Shown here piece after piece: positions 1-8,300 of a stretch of DNA of 46,579 nucleotides (position 1 is its first letter; each line of letters opens with the position of its first letter). The translations under genes were made by a program, and so were the position numbers. The notes under the pieces were generated by a model. The model made no database searches and had not been told where the DNA came from. It saw only the letters and a list, made by a program, of their open reading frames with translations. This DNA is from Acidobacteriota bacterium (lineage in GTDB: Bacteria > Acidobacteriota > Vicinamibacteria > Vicinamibacterales > UBA2999), in contig JADZCY010000017.1 in the NCBI GenBank assembly GCA_020851325.1, positions 1-46,579 on the forward strand, read 5' to 3'.

Positions 1-344
1 TCATCGAGCAGCGATTCGCGATAGAGGCCAGCGCCAACGGTGCCATAGAGCTGCACGCCGCCGACATCCGCCGGGGTTTGCAGCAGCACGTTGCCCGACC
101 ACGTGGTCAAGCCGGGCAGCGCGTCGGTTTCATCTTCGCCGACGCGCGCGTATTCGAACTCGAAGGCGACGATCAGCAGACCGGCGCCGCCGGAGAGGCC
201 GCGGACGGCGCGGGTGTCAGGCGTTGGTGTCACGCCGAGAAAGGCCGTGATGTCGGCCGCGGCGGGACGGACGGAGATGGCAAGCGCGAGGAGGATGAGC
301 GCCGCCAACCGGCTGGTACGAGCAATGCACAGTTGGGTCAGCAC
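1..344 (-). CDS. Exported, probable outer-membrane beta-barrel protein (partial)
   Basis: The reverse strand is open from a GTG near 344 to the window edge, about 114 codons, so the C-terminus is missing. The N-terminus has a signal peptide: a positive region (IARTSR), a hydrophobic core (LAALILLALAISV) and an Ala-rich cleavage site (RPAAA-D). The mature part alternates small and aromatic residues and has pieces such as LIVAFEFEYAR and LYGTVGAGLY, which resemble strands of small outer-membrane barrels. It is divergent to the lectin-like gene at 408. A second GTG at 380 would give a longer leader, so the start is uncertain. The family was not recognised; the outer-membrane assignment is inference. 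Confidence 0.6.
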   Translation of the reverse strand, partial: MLTQLCIARTSRLAALILLALAISVRPAAADITAFLGVTPTPDTRAVRGLSGGAGLLIVAFEFEYARVGEDETDALPGLTTWSGNVLLQTPADVGGVQLYGTVGAGLYRESLLD

Positions 345-362
345 GGACGTATGATCGCACGA

Positions 363-380
363 GTGACCGGCGATGGTCAC
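363..380. promoter_or_regulatory. Perfect inverted repeat in divergent promoter region
   Basis: GTGACC-N6-GGTCAC is a perfect 6-bp inverted repeat with a 6-bp spacer. It lies between the divergent starts at 344 (minus) and 408 (plus). The symmetry and position fit a binding site for a dimeric regulator. No regulator gene sits beside it, so its protein partner is unknown. Confidence 0.35.
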
Positions 381-407
381 GCGATCCGACGCCACTGGAG
401 GACGACC

Positions 408-1058
408 ATGACTGCATCACGCCGCTGGCTGGCCACGATCTCACTGACCCTCACGCTGCCGATCACGCTGGCCGCCGACACGCTCATCCTGCGCAATGGC
501 CAGCGCATCCAGGGCGATCTGATTGCCGTGCGTGGCGACACGGTCGAGTTCGAGGAGCAGCGCAACTTCGGTGGCCGTCGCACCATTCGCGTCGATCGCG
601 ACGAGATCGATCGCATCGAGTTCGATCGCAACGGCTCCGGCAACAACTGGAACAACGGCGGCGGCGGATCCGGCGGCTGGAACAACAACGACAACGGCCG
701 CCCGAACGGCATGCGCGAGCGGCAGTCGAGCGTGTCGGCCACCACGGACTGGAGCGACACCGGCATCGATGTCCGCGCCGGCCAGACGATCTACGTGTCG
801 GCGTCGGGACAGGTGCGCTGGGGCAGGGATCGCCGCGATGGGCCACAGGGCGAGAACAACTCGCCGTTCAACGCCGGCCGGCCGCTGCCCAATCGTCCCG
901 CCGCGGCGCTCATCGGCCGCATCGGCAACGACGTCTTCTTCATCGGCAACGAACAGGGCGCGATTCGCGTGCGCAACAGCGGCCGTCTGTATCTGGGCAT
1001 CAACGACGACTACCTGGCCGACAACTCGGGGAGCTTCCGCGTCACGGTCTTCTACTGA
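408..1058 (+). CDS. Secreted protein with C-terminal LecA-like (PA-IL) lectin domain
   Basis: The ATG at 408 has a good ribosome site (GGAGG at 397-401, 6-base gap) and begins a classical signal peptide ending LAADT. The reading frame stays open further upstream, but that part has no protein character. The 216-residue product has three parts: a small beta-rich domain (about 24-72, with RNGQRIQGDL), an Asn/Gly-rich linker, and a domain from about residue 110 to the end. The last part carries PA-IL/LecA hallmarks: WSDTGIDVRAGQTI, GPQG, ALIGRIGN and a C-terminal ND-D-YLADNSGSF stretch matching the LecA calcium/galactose loop (YND-N-NSGSF). Sugar binding is inferred from that loop. It probably acts in the periplasm or outside the cell. 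Confidence 0.75.
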   Translation: MTASRRWLATISLTLTLPITLAADTLILRNGQRIQGDLIAVRGDTVEFEEQRNFGGRRTIRVDRDEIDRIEFDRNGSGNNWNNGGGGSGGWNNNDNGRPNGMRERQSSVSATTDWSDTGIDVRAGQTIYVSASGQVRWGRDRRDGPQGENNSPFNAGRPLPNRPAAALIGRIGNDVFFIGNEQGAIRVRNSGRLYLGINDDYLADNSGSFRVTVFY

Positions 1059-1073
1059 TACGCTTGAGCAGAC

Positions 1074-2216
1074 ATGGACTTTCAGCTCTCCGAAGAACAG
1101 GTGCTGTTGCGCCGGAGCATCCGCGAGTTCGCGGAACAGGAACTCCGGCCCAACGTGATGGAGTGGGACAACGCGCAGCATTTCCCCCATGAACTGCTGC
1201 CGAAGCTGGCCGACGTCGGCCTGATGGGCATCCAGTTTCCGGAGAGCTACGGCGGCTCGGCGATGAGCGCCGTCGACTACTGCATCTGCATCGAGGAACT
1301 GGCGCGCGTCGATCCGAGCATCTCGCTCTCGGTGGCCGCGCACAACGGCCTCGGCGCCGCGCACATCGCGATGTACGGCAGCGAGGCGCAGAAGCAGCAG
1401 TACCTGGTGCCGCTCGCGAAGGGCAAGCACCTCGCCGCATGGGGCCTCACCGAGCCGGGTTCCGGCAGCGACGCGGCGGCCATGCGCACCACCGCGGTAC
1501 GTGACGGCGATCACTGGGTGCTGAACGGCTCGAAAGCGTTCATCACGCACGGCCGCTCGGCCGACACGATGGTCGTCATGGCCGTCACCGACAAGGCCCG
1601 CGGCGCCAAGGGCATCTCGGCCTTCATCGTCGAACGCGGCACCGACGGGTTCATCGGCGGCAAAAAGGAAGACAAGCTGGGCATGCGCGCCAGCGAGACC
1701 ACCGAGGTGATCTTCCAGAACTGCCGCATTCCGGCCAGCCAGTTGATTGGTGAGGAAGGGCAGGGGTTCATCCAGACCCTGCAAGTGCTCGACGCCGGCC
1801 GCATCGGCATCGCCGCACTCGCCGTTGGCCTCGCGCAGGGCGCCTACGAAACCGCACGCGACTACGCCGCCGAACGCAAGCAGTTCGGCCGCGCCATCGG
1901 CACGTTCCAGTCCATTCGCTGGAAGCTCGTGGACAACGCCGCCCGTGTCGAAGCGGCGCGCCTGCTGACGTATCGTGCCGCGTGGCTGAAGGATCAGGGC
2001 CGCCGCATGACGGTGGAGTCGGCGATGGCCAAGCTGTATTCGAGCGAGATTGCCGTGCGCGCCTCCGAGGATGCCGTGCAGACGCTTGGCGGCTACGGCT
2101 TCGTCAAGGACTACGCGGCGGAGAAGTTCTTCCGCGACGTCAAGCTGACGACCATCGGCGAAGGCACGAGCGAGGTGCAGCGCCTGGTGATCGCGCGGCA
2201 ACTGCTGGCCGCGTAG
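1074..2216 (+). CDS. Acyl-CoA dehydrogenase (short/branched-chain type)
   Basis: This 380-residue flavoenzyme has the normal family length. It oxidises an acyl-CoA to the 2-enoyl-CoA and passes electrons to ETF; EtfB and EtfA genes lie at the other end of the window. Visible signatures are the FAD-binding stretch [12 protein letters not shown], the mid-domain KAFITHG, the C-terminal [12 protein letters not shown] and [10 protein letters not shown]. The catalytic base is Glu363 in [11 protein letters not shown], the position used by short- and medium-chain enzymes. The gene starts 15 bp after the lectin-like gene. Exact chain-length specificity cannot be read from the sequence; the butyryl or branched-chain group is most likely. 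Confidence 0.93.
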   Translation: MDFQLSEEQVLLRRSIREFAEQELRPNVMEWDNAQHFPHELLPKLADVGLMGIQFPESYGGSAMSAVDYCICIEELARVDPSISLSVAAHNGLGAAHIAMYGSEAQKQQYLVPLAKGKHLAAWGLTEPGSGSDAAAMRTTAVRDGDHWVLNGSKAFITHGRSADTMVVMAVTDKARGAKGISAFIVERGTDGFIGGKKEDKLGMRASETTEVIFQNCRIPASQLIGEEGQGFIQTLQVLDAGRIGIAALAVGLAQGAYETARDYAAERKQFGRAIGTFQSIRWKLVDNAARVEAARLLTYRAAWLKDQGRRMTVESAMAKLYSSEIAVRASEDAVQTLGGYGFVKDYAAEKFFRDVKLTTIGEGTSEVQRLVIARQLLAA

Positions 2217-2256
2217 TGAACGTCCGTCATTCCCTGCCGCGGAGCGGCTGCCGTTC

Positions 2257-3522
2257 ATGAAGGCGTGGCTCGATCACGTCGGCATTGCCGTCGGTGATCT
2301 CGGCGCGTCGCTGGCATTCTTTCGCGACGTCCTCGGCCTGCACGTCGACGACACCGAGGACGTAGCCAGCCAGAAAGTGCGGGCGACGTTCCTGCACATG
2401 GGACCGTCGTCACTGGAACTGCTCGAGGCCACCGCGCCCGAGTCGGCCATTGCGAAGTTCGTCGAGAAGCGCGGGGCCGGATTGCATCACGTGGCGCTGC
2501 GTGTGGAAGACATCGACGCGGCCCTCGCACACCTCGAAGCCCGCGGCGTTCATCTGATCGATCGCGTCGCCCGGCCCGGTGCGGAGGGCGCGCGCGTTGC
2601 CTTCATTCATCCGGCCTCGGCGCACGGCGTGCTGGTGGAACTGAAGCAGCCGCGCCCGCGTGTCGATCGCTTCACCGGTCCTGTTACGCATCGTCTGGGT
2701 GATCTCGAACTGATCTCGCTCTCCGACGGCTTCTTCCAGCTCGATGGCGGCGCCATGTTCGGCGTGGTGCCGCGCACGCTGTGGGAAACGCGCCTGCCGC
2801 CGGACGACCGTGGCCGCATCCCGCTCGGCATGCGTCCGTTGATCGTCCGAGGTCAGCAGACGATGATCATCGACGCCGGTTGCGGCGACAAGATGGACGC
2901 GAAGAGCGCCGACATCTACGGCCTCGAGCGCGCCTACCACCTCGATCACGCCCTGGCCGATGCCGGCCTCACCGCCGCCGACATCGAGATCGTCCTTGCC
3001 AGCCATCTGCATTTCGATCACGTCGGTGGCTTCACGGCCCGCGACGAGAGTGGTCGCCTGGTGCCGCGGTTCCCGAAGGCGCGCTACATCGCGCACCGGC
3101 AGGAATGGGACGACGCGACGCATCCGCACGAGCGCAATCGCGCCAGCTACCTGCAGGAGAACTTCGTTCCGTTGCAGGAAGCCGGCGTGCTCACGCTCGT
3201 GGACGACGATGCGGAGATCATGCCGGGTGTGAAGTTCCGTCGCAGCGGCGGGCACACCGCGCATCACCAGGTGGTGATGATCGAATCACGCGGCGAGACG
3301 GCGGTGTTCACCGCCGACATGTATCCCACCGCGGCGCACATTCCAGATCCGTGGGTGATGGGCTACGACCTGTATCCCATGGACACGCTGGCCTTCAAGC
3401 GCGCCTTCGCGCGCGAGGCGGTGGAGCGTGGGTATCTGTTGTTCTTCGAGCACGAACCGTCGATGGCCGCCGGCCGCATCCGCGAACAGGATGGCCGCCG
3501 CCGCGTCGAGCGCGTGCTGTAG
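2257..3522 (+). CDS. Fusion: methylmalonyl-CoA epimerase (VOC fold) + metallo-beta-lactamase-fold hydrolase
   Basis: Two enzymes share one 421-residue frame. Residues 1-134 are a complete VOC-fold epimerase: LDHVGIAV with His7, Glu54 in LELLE, the LHHVAL pair at 77-78 and Glu128 in VELK, which match the metal ligands of methylmalonyl-CoA epimerase. Residues 145-421 are an MBL hydrolase with every usual ligand: HLHFDH at 250-255, His333 in GHTAHHQ, Asp354 in TADMY and His399 in FEHEP. Epimerase converts (S)- to (R)-methylmalonyl-CoA in propionate or branched-chain breakdown, in keeping with the upstream acyl-CoA dehydrogenase. The hydrolase substrate is unknown; a CoA thioester is a guess. No frameshift or internal stop separates the two halves. 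Confidence 0.88.
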   Translation: MKAWLDHVGIAVGDLGASLAFFRDVLGLHVDDTEDVASQKVRATFLHMGPSSLELLEATAPESAIAKFVEKRGAGLHHVALRVEDIDAALAHLEARGVHLIDRVARPGAEGARVAFIHPASAHGVLVELKQPRPRVDRFTGPVTHRLGDLELISLSDGFFQLDGGAMFGVVPRTLWETRLPPDDRGRIPLGMRPLIVRGQQTMIIDAGCGDKMDAKSADIYGLERAYHLDHALADAGLTAADIEIVLASHLHFDHVGGFTARDESGRLVPRFPKARYIAHRQEWDDATHPHERNRASYLQENFVPLQEAGVLTLVDDDAEIMPGVKFRRSGGHTAHHQVVMIESRGETAVFTADMYPTAAHIPDPWVMGYDLYPMDTLAFKRAFAREAVERGYLLFFEHEPSMAAGRIREQDGRRRVERVL

Positions 3523-3542
3523 CGTCACGAGGAAATCCAGTC

Positions 3543-4403
3543 ATGTCCGTGCAGATTGGCATCATTGGCGGTTCGGGCCTGTATGACATGGCCGAACTCA
3601 CCGAACGCGAGGAACGGATTGTCGAGACGCCGTTTGGCGCGCCGTCGGGTCCGTATGTCGTTGGCACGCTGCGCGGCAAGCGCGTCGCCTTTCTGGCGCG
3701 ACATGGCGCCGGGCATCGCATCTCGCCGTCGGAGCTGAACTTCCGCGCCAACATCTTCGGCTTCAAGCATCTCGGCGTCGACTGGATCCTGTCGGCCAGT
3801 GCGGTCGGCTCGCTGCAGGAGCAGTATCGGCCGCTCGATCTCGTCTTCCCCGATCAGTTCATCGATCGCACGCGCGGCCGCATCAGCACCTTCTTCGGCA
3901 ACGGCATCGTCGCGCATGTTGGCTTTGCGCATCCGCTGTGCGCGCCGCTGTCGGCGCTGGCGGCGTCTGTGGCGCGCGAGGCCGGCGCCCGCGTCCACGA
4001 GGGCGGCACCTACGTCTGCATGGAAGGGCCGCAGTTCTCGACGCTCGCTGAATCGAAGCTCTATCGCGCCTGGGGCGCCGACATCATCGGCATGACCAAC
4101 CTCCAGGAAGCCAAGCTCGCGCTCGAGGCCGAGATCGCCTACTCGACGATGGCGCTGGTGACTGACTACGACTGCTGGCATCCGGATCATGACTCGGTGA
4201 CGGTTGAGATGATCATCGCCAACCTCACCGAGAACGCGAAGATGGCGCAGCAGGTGATTGCCGGAACCGTCGAGCGTCTCGACGTCACCCAACGCGTGCC
4301 CGCGCACTCGGCGCTGAAGACGGCCATCATCACCAGGCCCGACGCCATCCCGGCGCAGGTCAAGAAGGATCTCGCGCCACTCATCGGCAAGTACGTGTCC
4401 TGA
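3543..4403 (+). CDS. mtnP: S-methyl-5'-thioadenosine phosphorylase
   Basis: This 286-residue PNP/MTAP-family enzyme phosphorolyses methylthioadenosine to adenine and methylthioribose-1-phosphate for methionine and purine salvage. The N-terminal GIIGGSGLYD is the phosphate-binding loop. ARHG-GHRISPSE and CMEGPQFST are family blocks, and DYDCWHPDHDSV holds the aspartates that recognise the adenine amino group, favouring an adenine nucleoside over guanosine or inosine. The ATG at 3543 follows GAGGAA by a suitable gap. The gene pairs with the downstream adenosine-kinase-like gene, which suggests a nucleoside salvage unit. Some relatives also accept adenosine. Confidence 0.93.
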   Translation: MSVQIGIIGGSGLYDMAELTEREERIVETPFGAPSGPYVVGTLRGKRVAFLARHGAGHRISPSELNFRANIFGFKHLGVDWILSASAVGSLQEQYRPLDLVFPDQFIDRTRGRISTFFGNGIVAHVGFAHPLCAPLSALAASVAREAGARVHEGGTYVCMEGPQFSTLAESKLYRAWGADIIGMTNLQEAKLALEAEIAYSTMALVTDYDCWHPDHDSVTVEMIIANLTENAKMAQQVIAGTVERLDVTQRVPAHSALKTAIITRPDAIPAQVKKDLAPLIGKYVS

Positions 4404-4411
4404 CGCGCCCG

Positions 4412-4446
4412 CTACCTGCTATCTGCTTCCTGCCATCTGCTACCAA
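4412..4446. repeat. Degenerate 7-bp tandem repeat
   Basis: Five consecutive heptamers follow the mtnP stop codon: CTACCTG, CTATCTG, CTTCCTG, CCATCTG, CTACCAA. The first four fit CYWYCTG. The array fills most of the spacer before the next gene and leaves no clear ribosome site there. Confidence 0.75.
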
Positions 4447-4451
4447 CCTCT

Positions 4452-5390
4452 ATGTCACTCATCGTCACCGGCTCCATCGCGTTCGATTACCTGATGTCGT
4501 TTCCCGGCCGCTTCACCGAGCACTTCCTGCCGGACCATCTGAATCGCGTGTCGCTCAGCTTCCTCGTCGATTCGATGGACAAGCGCCGCGGCGGCTGCGC
4601 GCCGAACATCGCCTACACGCTGGCGCTGCTTGGCGAGACGCCGCGACTGATGGCGACGGCGGGACAGGACTTCGCCGATTACCGCGCGTGGCTGGAAGCC
4701 GCCGGCATCGACACGGGACTGGTGAAGACGGTGGACGGCAAGTTCTGCGCGTCGTTCTTCTGCAGCACCGACGAGCACAACAACCAGATCGCGTCGTTCT
4801 ACACCGGCGCCATGGCCAACGCCGCCGAGCTCTCGTTCCGCGGTCTGCCCGGTCTGGACAAGGACACCATCGTCATCATTTCGCCGAACGATCCGGGCGC
4901 GATGGTGCAGTACGCGGAGGAGTGCAGCACGATGGGCCTCCGCTACATCTGGGACCCGGGCCAGCAGTGCGCGCGCATGGAAGCGAGCCAGCTCGTTGAC
5001 GGCATCGACGGCGCCTTCATGGTGATCTGCAACGACTACGAGTTCGAGCTGATCCGCCAGAAGACCGGTATGAGCGAAGCCGACGTGCTGGCCAAGGTAC
5101 AGTTGCTGGTGATCACGCGCGGAGAGAACGGCTGCACCGTCCTCACGCGCGAGAGCTCAACGAACGTCCCGGCCGTCACCCCGGACCGCATCGAGGACCC
5201 GACCGGCGTCGGCGACGCCTATCGCGGCGGCTTCATGAAGGGTTTGGCGATGGGCGCCGACTACACGACGTGCGCCCGTCTCGGCAGCGTCGCCGCCACC
5301 TACGCGCTCGAACACCTCGGCGGCACCTCGCACTCGTACACGTGGGACGAGTTCAAGGCGCGGTACGAGAAGAGTTTCGGACCGCTGTAG
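4452..5390 (+). CDS. Adenosine kinase-like PfkB/ribokinase-family kinase
   Basis: This 312-residue kinase starts with SLIVTGSIAFDYL, the first strand of the ribokinase fold. GGCAPNIAYTLALLG is the first PfkB signature and DPTGVGDAYRGGF the second, with the catalytic base Asp255 and a GVGD anion hole. The form resembles bacterial and archaeal adenosine or nucleoside kinases more than ribokinase (GAGD). It lies 48 bp after MTA phosphorylase. The expected reaction is adenosine + ATP to AMP + ADP, recycling the nucleoside left by methyl-transfer reactions. Other nucleoside or sugar substrates cannot be excluded. It ends 8 bp from the convergent efflux gene with no visible terminator. Confidence 0.85.
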   Translation: MSLIVTGSIAFDYLMSFPGRFTEHFLPDHLNRVSLSFLVDSMDKRRGGCAPNIAYTLALLGETPRLMATAGQDFADYRAWLEAAGIDTGLVKTVDGKFCASFFCSTDEHNNQIASFYTGAMANAAELSFRGLPGLDKDTIVIISPNDPGAMVQYAEECSTMGLRYIWDPGQQCARMEASQLVDGIDGAFMVICNDYEFELIRQKTGMSEADVLAKVQLLVITRGENGCTVLTRESSTNVPAVTPDRIEDPTGVGDAYRGGFMKGLAMGADYTTCARLGSVAATYALEHLGGTSHSYTWDEFKARYEKSFGPL

Positions 5391-5398
5391 GCGATTGC

Positions 5399-8300
5399 CT
5401 ACTCAACTCCGGCAGCCACCTTCGCACGAGCGGCGGCGACGATGCGCGCGAACTTGGCCTGGAGCATGTTCCACTCGGTCTCGAGCAGACGCACCTGCGC
5501 GTCGTTCAGTTCGGCCGACGTGATGACGCCGCTTTCGTACGACACCTGCGCAATCTGGACGCTTTCGCGCGCCAGTTCCAGCGCCTTCTGCTGCATCGAC
5601 ACCACCTCCGCCGCCGACTGCAGCGTCGTCCACGCGGTTTCGAGTTCCAGTCGCGCCTGATCCGTTGACGCGTTGAGGCCGTGCTCGGCCTGCCGCATCT
5701 GCGCCTGCGCCGCGGTGCGCCGCGCCGCTGCGCCCGGTGAGGCCATCAGCGGCATCTGCAGCGCCAGGCCAAAGGTGTAGTTCTGCGTTTCGTTGCGAAT
5801 CACACGCGAGAACTCGTCGTCCTGGTACTGGATGTTGCCGCGGAAGGCGAGACTGGGCTTCCATTCGCCGCCAGCGAGCCGTGACGAGAACTCCGCCTGT
5901 TCGCGTCGAGCGTTGAACGCCTGAAGATCCGGACGGCGGGGAAGGGCCAGTTCCAGCGCTTCGAGCGAGGGAATCTCGCGGCCCTCGTCGAGCGTGCCGA
6001 CCAGGTTCAGCACCTGCCGCTGCGGCAGCGACAGCACGGTGCGCACGGCCTGCACCGCGGCATCGACCTCCGCCTGCGCCTGAATGCGTCGCGCCTTGGC
6101 GTTCGCCAGTTGCACCTCCGCCTGCAGCACGTCGAGACGCGCCACCGTGCCGGCGTCGTAGCGCACCTTCGCGAGGTTCAACTGGGTCTCGGCCAGGCGG
6201 ATCTGTTCGTCAGCGACGCCGACGCCCTGCTGGCGCAGCAGCGCGTTGTAGAACACTTCGACGACGCGATACTGGAGGTCCTGACGCGAGCGGTCGAGAT
6301 CCAGGCGTGACGCGTCGAGCGCCGACTCCTGAATCGCGTGCGCGTTCTGCAGACGGCCGCCGGTGTAGAGCGGTTGCGAGATGTCCAGGCCGAGGATGTT
6401 CTGCCGCTGGAAGTTGGCCTGGAACGTTGTCTCTTCCGGCCCGAAGAGGCCAGCCGGAATGCGAATCTGCGGGAACCGCTGCGCCGGCGTGTAGAGATAA
6501 CTCAGGTTCACCTGCGGCAGGTAATTCGTCCGCGCCTCTCTGACGCGCGCCTGGCTTTCGCGCACGCGCTCCTGCACCACCTTCAGGCCTTCGTTCGCCG
6601 TCAGCGCATGTTGAAGCGCCTGGTCGAACGTGAGTGACAAGGCGCCGCCAGGCTGCAGGGCCGCGGTGCCCGTGCCTGCCGGAGTCGTCGCGCTCGCGAC
6701 CGCGGCGCCAGTGGCGGAGAGCGACAACGTCGGCGTCTGCGCAAAGGCCGACGACGAAGCGAGGAACCAGCCGACCAGCGTCAGCACCAGCAGCACACCC
6801 GCGATCCGCGCCGCCGGGTGCAGACCGGCGGTGGACTGCTCCCGCCACGTCCGCACGCGCTCGACGAGGCGCGCCAGCAGCAGGTACGCCACCGGCACGA
6901 CGACGAGCGTCAGCGCCGTCGAGGTGATGAGACCGCCGATCGTCGCGATCGAGATCGGCGCACGGAACTCGCCGCCTTCGCCGCGTCCCATCGCTGACGG
7001 CAGCATGCCAAGGATCATCGCCAGCGTCGTCATCATGATCGGCCGCAGGCGGATCGGGCCGGCCTCGAGGATCGCTTCTTCGATGCTCTTGCCTTCACGC
7101 ACGTACTGGTTCGTCAGGTCGATGAGCAGGATGGCGTTCTTCGTCACCAGGCCCATCAGCATCACCATACCGATCATCGCCGGCATGCCGAGGTTGTTGC
7201 CGGTCATGAGGATCGCCAGCAGCGCGCCGACGATGGCGAGCGGCAGCGAGAGCATGATGAGCAGCGGCTCGAGGAACGACTCGAACTGCGACGCCAGCAC
7301 GATGTAGATAAACGCGACCGCCAGCAGCAGCGCCAGGCCCATGGCTGCCGCCGATTCCTCCATCAGTTCGACGTCGCCGGCAAAGCCCCATTCGAAGTTC
7401 GGCGGCATCTGGACGCCCGCCATCACTGCGGCCACATCGCTGGTGACGTCACCGAGGGCGCGATTCTCGAGTTCGATGCCAATCTTCGCCTGGCGGCGCC
7501 GCGCTTCGCGCTGGATGTTCGTCGGGCCGACACCCGGTTCCATGCGCACGATGTCGCCGGCGCGGACCACCGAGCCGGTGGGCGAGTAGAGCGGCGTGCG
7601 GGCGAGAGCCTGGAAGTCGTTGCGGAACTCCGGCGCCAGGCGGACGCGAATGTCGTACTCCTTGTCGGCTTCGCGGAGACGCGTCGGCACGACGCCCTCG
7701 ACCATGCCGCGCAACTGCGAGGCGACGGCCGCGACATCGAAGCCCATGTCGGCGGCGAAGGCGCGATTCACTTCGGCCACCATCTCGGGCTGGCCGCTCT
7801 CGAGCGAGCTGTCGACATCCACCGCACCGGGCACGGCGCGGATCTTCGCGACGAGTTCGTCGTTCAGCCGTTGCAGCGCCTCCATGTCGTCGCCGCGGAT
7901 GTAGACGTTCAGCGGCGCTTCCGACGGCGCGCCCTGCATGAACTCGGGGTCGGCCACCGTGCTGCGGAGCAGCGGCACCGCCGCCAGGCGCTGGCGCATG
8001 TCGGTCTTGATCGCCTGCAGGCCGCGCTCGCGCTCGAACTTCTTCGTCGTCCTGACGCGGAGGTTGGAGCGCAGCGGATCGGCATCGACGCCGACCGTCG
8101 AGAAGATCTGCCGCACTTCGGGTTCCTGCTGCACCAGCCGTTCGATCTCCTCGGTGTAGGTGATCGACTGTTCGAACGACGTGCCGGGCGGCGCTTCGAT
8201 GTTGACGACGAACTCGCCGCGGTCTTCCACCGGGACGAACTCCGTGCCCATGACGCCGAGCGTCGAGAGGCTGCCGAGGAACACGACGGTGGCCAGCACG

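Noticed and set aside
441-2258. Long open frame on the minus strand opposite the acyl-CoA dehydrogenase
   Set aside because: It mirrors the GC-rich codons of the real gene, has Ala/Arg/His-rich composition and no domain or signal; the plus-strand enzyme is unambiguous.
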